From a virus, in the IMG/VR virus record IMGVR_UViG_3300008113_000015, positions 62,001 to 126,000 of that record: a stretch of DNA of 64,000 nt. One strand, 5' to 3'. The notes beneath the pieces were generated by a model that had not been told where the DNA came from, ran no database searches, and saw nothing but the letters and a program-made list of their open reading frames with translations. The position numbers and the translations under genes are program-made. Shown here one piece after another: positions 58,624-64,000 of this stretch; positions within the stretch are counted from its first letter, which is position 1; each line of letters starts with the position of its first letter.

Positions 58624-61500
58624 TTAGATTCTGCCCACTACCACTTCAATGGTGCCTTGATCACCGTCAAAGTTTTCCAGGGCTTTGCCTATCACTGCGC
58701 CTACTGACGGATTGTCACAGGCCTGTGCTCGGCCGTTGCCTGCGCTGACCATCATGTCACCTTTGGCAACAGGGCCTTGTACCAAACAAGGCACACGACC
58801 TTGCAGCGCAACCACAGCAGTGTGCTCTGCTTCCAGTCCGGCATTCATGAGATAGCTGGGTTTGGCAGAAACTACTCCGGCTATTCTGCGATCGTTAGCA
58901 GTTGTGCTTGCTGTGACTTCAGCTGTGCCGCCAAAGCTGACCACTGTGCCCGGCAGATAGAACTGATCTGCTGTGTACTTTTCTGCCAAGTCAGCGTACA
59001 GTGCTGTGGTTGCTGTGGCAAAAACTTGGTTGAAATAACTTGAGGCACTACCAATGTTGCCCACAGCATTGGTACCTGTGTGAGTGATACTGTTGACACT
59101 CAGGATACCTGCGGTGCCGCTGGTTATTAGGTTGCCGCTGGTGATGTTGGCAGTGACAGTTAAACTGCTCAATGTGCCTACGCTGGTGATGTTGTTTTGT
59201 GCTGCTGTTGCGATGGTACCTAATAAATTACCACCCGAAATGTTTGCGGTTGTAGTGATATTGGCTGCGGTATTGATTGCGCTGACCACGTTGCCACTCA
59301 AACTCAATCCGGTAGCTTGTAGATTGCCGCCTATCAAATTACCAGTGGCTGATACTAGCCCGCCTGTGTTGATGTTGCCCCCAGTGACGTTGCCACTGAC
59401 AGAAATAGATGAACCAGTGATTGCAGAGCCAACAATGGTGCCAATTAAGTTGCCCCCAGTGATGTTACCAGTTCCGCTAACAGAACCAGACCCAAACGCA
59501 ACACTTCCTACATGCGTACCTAATAAATTACCACCTGAAATATTTGCAGTTGTAGTGATATTGGCTGCGGTATTGATTGCACTGACCACGTTGCCGCTCA
59601 AACTCAATCCAGTGGCTTGTAGATTACCACCTATCAAATTACCAGTGGCCGATACCAATCCACCTGTGGTGATATTGCCGCCGCGCACGTTGCCAACTGC
59701 TGATACTAGCCCGCCAGTGTTGACATTTCCACCAGAGATATTACCAGTGGCTGTAACTAACCCTGCTGTGCTCAAGTTGCCAACTGTGGCATTTCCAACA
59801 ACAATCACAGATGTTAAGTTGCCTACCGATGTAATGTTGGCCTGGGCTGCATTGGTCACTGTGGCTGCGGTACCTGACACGTTGCCTGTGACGTTAATGG
59901 TGTAACTTCCACTCAAACGATCTGAACTTACAGTTCCTGATGTTAGTGCGTTGGCATTGATGTTATTGGTCAACAACGTACCAATATTAGCTGTACCAGT
60001 TACAAGAATGTTGGCTGCGTTTACATTGCCAGTGACACTGACGTTAGCAGAAGCATTTACGTTGGCAGCAGAAACGTTGCCAGTGACACTTACCGCTCCA
60101 ATGAAATTTGCGCCGCCTGGCCATAACACCATAATGTTACCAATAGCGTTGACAGTGGCAAAAATGTTTCCATTAGGACTAGATACTGCCAAAAGTGTTG
60201 TACCGCTAGAGATTTGGCTGACTGCAAGATTAGATACCGCAGTTACGTTTGACAAGAACCCGCCGTCGCCGATGAAGAAGGCACCGCCTTGAGCAGTAAT
60301 ATTTCCAACTGAATAAACTTGTCCAGCAGAATAAACTGCGCCAGCGTTGACGTTGCCTGTGGCAGATACTAGACCACCAGTGACTAGATTAGCGCCAGTG
60401 ACGTTGCCTGTGGCTGTGACGTTGCCTGTGGCTGTGAGCATGCCAGTGCTGACCACATTTCCAGCATTTATATTATTGGCAATCACGTTGCCTTGTGCAG
60501 TGACAATGCCTTGAGTAATTAAATTTGTGCCAGTGATATTGCCTACGGCAGTGATTTGAGCATCACTGACTATGTTACCGCCTCGAACGTTGCCTGTGGC
60601 CAGTATACCCCCTGCACCTGCGGTGATTGATCCTGCGGTAATAAGGTTACCACCATTGATATTACCTGTAACAGTAACTAGTCCGGCAGTGACAAGGTTG
60701 CCGCCAGTGATATTACCTGTAGAGGTTATCAATCCTGCGGTAATTATATTTCCGCCTGTTAGGTTGCCAACTGCTTGTAGTGTGCTACTAAAATAACCCG
60801 TGCCAGTAACACCAAATGTTGTAGTAGGTTCTGCATTAGCAATACCAACATTGCCATTTGGTAAAACAGTTACCACCACAGATGGAGTAACGGTCGTTCC
60901 TGTTAAAATTTCTAGTTTAGCGTTTCCTGTTGCATCAGTATATGTTGAACGTAACGCCGTGGCTACACGAGCACCTGGAGTAGTAACGTCAGCAGTAAAC
61001 CATTCAATTGCACCTACTACTGTGTTGGCCGTAGCTGTAGTATCTGTGTCCTGGAATCTCATAGTGGGCTGAGCTGCGCTGGCGTCTCGTTGAATTGTAA
61101 TATTGCCCAAAGAAACTACGTTGCCGCTGCGAACGTTGCCGGTAGCACTAACAAGCCCGCCGGTGTTGATGTTTGCTCCAGTGACGTTACCTGTAGCCGA
61201 TAACACTCCACTAATGAAAGCACCAGTATTAGCAAAAACAGCCACGTTGCTGGTGCCGTAAACACCAATGGTCACATTACCGCCTAGCCCCGACGATAAT
61301 ACTTGAACGTTGGAGTTACCTGAGAAAATTTGACTTACTGAAAGATTACCAGTTAAACTGGTATTTCCAGTAACAGTTAAATTGCCATCGACTACAACGT
61401 CAGCTTGTGCATTTCCTAGACCGCTAGAAAGGGTAATGCTGTCCCCTACTCCCAGCGTTTGAATGGTGTAGTCACCGTTGACAATTTTATAAGTGGCCAT
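58624..61500 (-). CDS. Repeat tail-fibre protein with intact C-terminal module (958 aa)
   Basis: N-terminus MATYKIVNGDYTIQTLGVGD, then repeats such as LITSTGNITGGNLVTAGLV and QATGLSLSGNVVSAINT. The C-terminal 130 residues (ATATTALYADLAEKYTAD; LPGTVVSFGG; DRRIAGVVSAKPSYLMN; VALQGRVPCLVQGPVAKGD; GTIEVVVGRI) form a globular module resembling the peptidase/chaperone-type ends of phage fibres that trimerise or self-cleave; whether it is cleaved is unknown. It is the intact reference for the frameshifted 46480 gene. AAGGA precedes ATG 61500 and an AATAAATA element lies 18 nt upstream. Confidence 0.83.
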   Translation of the reverse strand: MATYKIVNGDYTIQTLGVGDSITLSSGLGNAQADVVVDGNLTVTGNTSLTGNLSVSQIFSGNSNVQVLSSGLGGNVTIGVYGTSNVAVFANTGAFISGVLSATGNVTGANINTGGLVSATGNVRSGNVVSLGNITIQRDASAAQPTMRFQDTDTTATANTVVGAIEWFTADVTTPGARVATALRSTYTDATGNAKLEILTGTTVTPSVVVTVLPNGNVGIANAEPTTTFGVTGTGYFSSTLQAVGNLTGGNIITAGLITSTGNITGGNLVTAGLVTVTGNINGGNLITAGSITAGAGGILATGNVRGGNIVSDAQITAVGNITGTNLITQGIVTAQGNVIANNINAGNVVSTGMLTATGNVTATGNVTGANLVTGGLVSATGNVNAGAVYSAGQVYSVGNITAQGGAFFIGDGGFLSNVTAVSNLAVSQISSGTTLLAVSSPNGNIFATVNAIGNIMVLWPGGANFIGAVSVTGNVSAANVNASANVSVTGNVNAANILVTGTANIGTLLTNNINANALTSGTVSSDRLSGSYTINVTGNVSGTAATVTNAAQANITSVGNLTSVIVVGNATVGNLSTAGLVTATGNISGGNVNTGGLVSAVGNVRGGNITTGGLVSATGNLIGGNLQATGLSLSGNVVSAINTAANITTTANISGGNLLGTHVGSVAFGSGSVSGTGNITGGNLIGTIVGSAITGSSISVSGNVTGGNINTGGLVSATGNLIGGNLQATGLSLSGNVVSAINTAANITTTANISGGNLLGTIATAAQNNITSVGTLSSLTVTANITSGNLITSGTAGILSVNSITHTGTNAVGNIGSASSYFNQVFATATTALYADLAEKYTADQFYLPGTVVSFGGTAEVTASTTANDRRIAGVVSAKPSYLMNAGLEAEHTAVVALQGRVPCLVQGPVAKGDMMVSAGNGRAQACDNPSVGAVIGKALENFDGDQGTIEVVVGRI
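59216..59680. repeat. Long direct repeat, 300-bp spacing, in fibre gene
   Basis: The segments 59216-59380 and 59516-59680 are near-identical, 300 nt apart and in frame. Both encode the same GNLIGGNLQATGLSLSG and INTAANITTTANISGG peptides. Crossover would remove or add exactly 100 residues. Confidence 0.88.
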
Positions 61501-62085
61501 TTACAGATCCTTTGTGTTATTTATTCTGTTCAAGAACTCTGTCATTGGCATGGTTGTGTAGTTAGTGACACTTTCAAATTCTTTCACGTGCACAGTGGTA
61601 TCGCCTATGACCCTTACAAACGGTGTTTTAGCGTGATCGCGCATGACCGTGGCCAGTTGTCTAGCCCAGTTGCCAGTATAGGTGGGCACAGCAGAACTTT
61701 TTTTGTAAAATTCTGAATCAGCATACACATTGTTGAATTTATTGTTTACAGGACCCATATCAAAGCCCACAAGATAGACAATTTTAGCTCGATCAAAGCA
61801 GGCAATGCTGGCAGCAATAGGACCCGAACTGAAGCCATAGTACTTTTGCGGCACACTCAACGCTCCTAGATTTGCTATTGGCCGCCGGGTATAAAATCTA
61901 TGATTTTTAGCATAGCCTTCGGTTTGTATTCTTTCGCTAATAGGACGGTCAGTGCTGACTAGTACTGTGGGCACAAAGTCCCTATAGAGAGCGTTGCAGC
62001 CATAGATATTGCCCATGTGACGCAGGTTGTTGAGATCTACCTGCTGTCTACTTACTCCATTACCTAATACAAATGCTGCGGTCAT
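61501..62085 (-). CDS. Unrecognised 194-aa protein with LGNGVSR motif
   Basis: A 194-aa protein MTAAFVLGNGVSRQQVDLNNL..., then IYGCNALYRDFVPTVLVSTD and AKIVYLVGFDMG. The start VLGNGxSR plus GCNALYRDF recurs in phage proteins and resembles nucleotide-sugar binding starts of sialyltransferase- or DUF115-like glycosyltransferases; the match is only partial. It lies inside the fibre gene run, so modification of fibres is a possibility. Its AGGAGG ribosome site is part of a terminator-like hairpin. Confidence 0.62.
   Translation of the reverse strand: MTAAFVLGNGVSRQQVDLNNLRHMGNIYGCNALYRDFVPTVLVSTDRPISERIQTEGYAKNHRFYTRRPIANLGALSVPQKYYGFSSGPIAASIACFDRAKIVYLVGFDMGPVNNKFNNVYADSEFYKKSSAVPTYTGNWARQLATVMRDHAKTPFVRVIGDTTVHVKEFESVTNYTTMPMTEFLNRINNTKDL
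61519..61526 (-). promoter_or_regulatory. Late-type element AATAAATA upstream of 958-aa fibre
   Basis: Minus strand AATAAATA inside the end of the 61501 gene, 18 nt before ATG 61500; AAGGATC in the leader serves as ribosome site. Confidence 0.55.
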
Positions 62086-62090
62086 AAAAA

Positions 62091-62117
62091 ATCCTCCTAG
62101 TAGTTATCTAGGAGGAT
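62091..62117 (-). terminator. Terminator-like hairpin that contains the next gene's ribosome site
   Basis: A perfect 10-bp stem (ATCCTCCTAG 62091-62100 with CTAGGAGGAT 62108-62117), 7-nt loop, followed on the minus strand by five further T. It has the form of an intrinsic terminator, but the 3' arm carries AGGAGG (62093-62098), placed 7 nt before ATG 62085. When folded it would hide the ribosome site and might stop transcription; both effects would lower the 61501 gene. Confidence 0.8.
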
Positions 62118-62134
62118 CCTGGAGTTACACCAAA

Positions 62135-62887
62135 TTAGGAGGTAACGTTGTCTACCAAAGCCAGATTGACAGTGGTTTGAGCAGTACCAGACTTGATTAC
62201 TGTGCCTTCGTCTGTGAAGAAGTTGGCAACGTAACGAACATCGTTAGTAACTTCAGATTGAGTAAATCCTGAACCGCCAGTGAAGTCCAACAAGAATTTG
62301 TTGGTTAGCTTGCTGATTGGGGTAGCAGTAGAGTCACCTGTGGCTTCTGTGAATGTAATGCACATTAGACCAGCTGCTGGTGTTGTGTCATTGTCCAGTA
62401 CACAGACCCCAACACTGTAGGCAGAACCATTGCCGCCACCGTCGGCACCAGTTGCTGTGAAAATTCCGCCTACTGCAAGGTCAGCTTCTGCACCAATTGA
62501 TTGCCAATTGGTGGTGCCTAACGCAGCAACTTGATATGCTTGTCCAACCACAAAACTGCCGTCGTTAACGCCTGTGACATCGCCAACTAGATATTTGCGG
62601 GAACCTTTCTGACGAATGACGTAGCCTTGAGCTACACCTATACCTGAGCCCGAAGGATCAGCAATGTTAACAATTACATCAACACGAGGAAATGTAGCAC
62701 TAGGGGTGTCTGTAGGTGTTGCTCCGCCGACCACGCCCAAGAATTGGGTAGAATTCAGTGTGTCGGATGAATTGACCACAGGATTGGTCAGGCTTGCGAA
62801 ATTTGGAAAACCAAGGTCAACACTGACGCTAGCGCCGCCGTTGCCTGAACCAGTGGAAATTTTTTGTATTTTTAGAGGACGTCCCAT
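62135..62887 (-). CDS. Virion structural protein, MGRPLKI type
   Basis: A 250-aa protein starting MGRPLKIQKISTGSGNGG. It has beta-rich GVVGGATPTDTPSATFPRVD and a central segment VGQAYQVAALGTTNWQSIGA followed by GGIFTATGADGGGNG, a short module common in phage virion and adhesin proteins. The end is CITFTEATGDST, DFTGGSGFTQSEV. Likely part of the tail or fibre base. AAGGAG precedes ATG 62887, but the nearest late element is 91 nt upstream, giving an unusually long leader with a possible short reading frame. Confidence 0.72.
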   Translation of the reverse strand: MGRPLKIQKISTGSGNGGASVSVDLGFPNFASLTNPVVNSSDTLNSTQFLGVVGGATPTDTPSATFPRVDVIVNIADPSGSGIGVAQGYVIRQKGSRKYLVGDVTGVNDGSFVVGQAYQVAALGTTNWQSIGAEADLAVGGIFTATGADGGGNGSAYSVGVCVLDNDTTPAAGLMCITFTEATGDSTATPISKLTNKFLLDFTGGSGFTQSEVTNDVRYVANFFTDEGTVIKSGTAQTTVNLALVDNVTS

Positions 62888-62927
62888 TTGTTTTCTCCTT
62901 AAAGAAGTCCGATGTGGGTTCTAGCCA

Positions 62928-62954
62928 CTACGCGGTGGGTTTAAAGTACCGCAT
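62928..62954 (-). other. Candidate 8-residue leader peptide
   Basis: In the leader of the 62135 gene, ATG CGG TAC TTT AAA CCC ACC GCG TAG would encode MRYFKPTA. Nearby short inverted repeats (CCAC...GTGG; GCGGT...ACCGC) overlap it. No strong ribosome site precedes it. It may be a chance frame or a translation-coupled control element. Confidence 0.25.
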
Positions 62955-62978
62955 AAAACACCGTATTGTGTTGACAAG

Positions 62979-62986
62979 TATTTATA
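62979..62986 (-). promoter_or_regulatory. Late promoter TATAAATA
   Basis: Exact late consensus on the minus strand, 91 nt before ATG 62887. It begins the fibre-side unit and overlaps the divergent region of the plus-strand gene at 63027. Confidence 0.65.
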
Positions 62987-63013
62987 GAAATAGCAGATAT
63001 ACCTCAAGTTGCC

Positions 63014-63021
63014 ATTAAATA
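63014..63021 (+). promoter_or_regulatory. Late-type element ATTAAATA, 5 nt before ATG
   Basis: ATTAAATA then TCCAC then ATG 63027, without a Shine-Dalgarno. Close-spaced class. Confidence 0.45.
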
Positions 63022-63026
63022 TCCAC

Positions 63027-64000
63027 ATGAACCCCAACGAACTTATTGAAACTGGAAACCAATTTAGATCCAAAAACCAACCCGAACAAGCATTAAGTTG
63101 CTATGCGCAGGCCTTTGTTCAAGATCGACACTATGCCGCTGCATTCAACAACTACGGCAATGTACTGCGAGAAGTTGGAGAACCAGAAAATGCCGTTCCG
63201 TTTTTACAACGTGCAATACAGTTGGATCCTAATAACATCACTGCCAAATTTAATCTAGCCATTGCTTATTTGTTGGCTGGAGATTACAAACAAGGATGGC
63301 CCGCCTATGAACATCGCTGGGACTACGAGCACCTAGCAGGAACCATGCCGCCATTTACTAAACCAAGATGGCGTGGAGAAGATCTTCGAGGTAAAACTAT
63401 TCTAGTTGTAGGCGAACAAGGCCATGGGGACAATATTCAGTTTGTGAGGTTTTTATACAACCTGCATGTGATGGGTGCAGAGATTATACTGCAAGTAACT
63501 GACGGGCTGATTCCGTTATTGAAATCCAGTGCCATACTAAAACGAGTCACAGGATACGATTACAGCATTGACGATTTTGATGTTTGGACTCCCATAATGA
63601 GTATTCCCGGACTGCTAGGGGTGGACTTGTCTAACTTACCTCGTCCTGTGAACTATCTCAACGCAGATGCTGGGCTACAAAAACAGTGGCTTGCTTACTT
63701 TGGTCCAAAAACAAAAATGCGAGTAGGATTCAGTTGGAGTGGTCGTCGAGACAACTGGTTGAATCGTCACAAAGGCATGCCATTTGATCAAATGATGGAA
63801 TTGATCAAATCAAATCCTCAATACGAATGGATTAACTTGCAGGCAGACTGTACTCCAGAAGAAGAGATGCAGCTCAAACAAGCAGGCGCACATTGTTTGC
63901 CGCCTAATCCAAACATGTGGGCTGACACCGCTGCTCAGATGATGAGCATGGATGTAATTGTCAGCGTCGATACTGCTGTGGCCCATTTGGCTGCGGCCCT
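63027..64000 (+). CDS. TPR-repeat glycosyltransferase-like protein (cut by window edge)
   Basis: About 324 residues are visible. Residues 1-90 are TPR repeats (NQFRSKNQPEQALSCYAQAF; YAAAFNNYGNVLREVGEPENA; NITAKFNLAIAYLLAGDYKQG). Then the linker WPAYEHRWDYEHLAG, WRGEDLRGKTILVVGEQGHG, FVRFLYNLHVMG and, at the window edge, IVSVDTAVAHLAAAL. These belong to TPR-linked GT9/GT41-like transferases, where the DTAxAHLAAA motif lines the donor site. Acceptor unknown; with the left-end island it points to substantial glycan modification. Confidence 0.82.
   Translation, partial: MNPNELIETGNQFRSKNQPEQALSCYAQAFVQDRHYAAAFNNYGNVLREVGEPENAVPFLQRAIQLDPNNITAKFNLAIAYLLAGDYKQGWPAYEHRWDYEHLAGTMPPFTKPRWRGEDLRGKTILVVGEQGHGDNIQFVRFLYNLHVMGAEIILQVTDGLIPLLKSSAILKRVTGYDYSIDDFDVWTPIMSIPGLLGVDLSNLPRPVNYLNADAGLQKQWLAYFGPKTKMRVGFSWSGRRDNWLNRHKGMPFDQMMELIKSNPQYEWINLQADCTPEEEMQLKQAGAHCLPPNPNMWADTAAQMMSMDVIVSVDTAVAHLAAA

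Noticed and set aside
46480-61500. Diversity-generating retroelement targeting fibres
   Set aside because: No reverse transcriptase, no template repeat with adenine-specific differences, and no Avd-like gene is seen. Differences between copies are not A-biased.
62971-63002. TTGACA at 62971-62976 as a plus-strand sigma70 promoter for the gene at 63027
   Set aside because: At 16-18 nt spacing only CAGATA or AGATAT is found, a poor -10. The TAAATA element 5 nt before the ATG fits the pattern better.
1-64000. tRNA genes or an integrase/attachment site
   Set aside because: I saw no cloverleaf with a T-loop consensus and no integrase-like protein. This part of the genome looks strictly lytic T4-type.

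Overview
This window is a slice of a large T4-like myovirus genome. The diagnostic genes are T4 core genes: single-strand DNA-binding protein gp32, recombinase UvsX, a probable UvsY mediator, both terminase subunits (gp17, gp16), a gp4-type head-completion nuclease, tail tube gp19, an enlarged tail sheath gp18, and neck/tail-completion proteins gp13, gp14 and gp15. The small structural proteins, the MRAxEF-type proteins and the GNV-repeat fibre genes suggest the marine or freshwater bacterioplankton branch of T4-like phages rather than coliphages. The host cannot be read from the sequence.

Layout. 1-1440: four small minus-strand cassettes, each with its own near-identical host-type sigma70 promoter (TTGAC[CG]-N17-TATAAT with an extended -10) and a GGAGCCA ribosome site, probably early genes. 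1436-9080: an accessory glycan/surface-modification island with both strands used: several glycosyltransferases, four related GT-B/capsule-type proteins, two methyltransferases and a cytidylyltransferase-cupin fusion. 9104-13858: recombination/replication block (uvsY, radical SAM, small acidic protein, uvsX, unknown, gp32). 14007-16464: a GT-like gene and two 2OG-oxygenase-like genes. 16478-31660: packaging and structural genes (915-aa Ala/Pro protein, gp17, SGNH hydrolase, radical SAM, secreted nuclease, virion proteins, gp16, gp4, gp54/gp48-like, gp19). 31725-42086: gp18, an HNH-like gene, dNMP kinase-like gene, DEDD exonuclease, gp13, unknowns, then gp14-gp15-Nudix on the plus strand ending at a bidirectional terminator. 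42087-62887: a 20-kb minus-strand set of adhesion/fibre genes, three of them built from GNVxGGN-type repeats. 63027-end: a TPR-glycosyltransferase, cut by the window.

How it fits together. Two promoter classes can be read. Sigma70-type promoters precede small early-looking genes. A T4-late-type element (nTAAATA) precedes many late genes in two spacings: 17-25 nt (once 91 nt) before the ATG when a Shine-Dalgarno is present, or only 4-7 nt before it when no Shine-Dalgarno is evident. The second class predicts leaderless late mRNAs and is the most unusual signal in the window. Other unusual points are a hairpin that contains both a terminator and the ribosome site of the next gene, a fibre gene whose conserved C-terminal module has been moved out of frame by an apparent internal deletion, long in-frame DNA repeats in the fibre genes, and carbohydrate-binding-like modules inserted in sheath and neck proteins.
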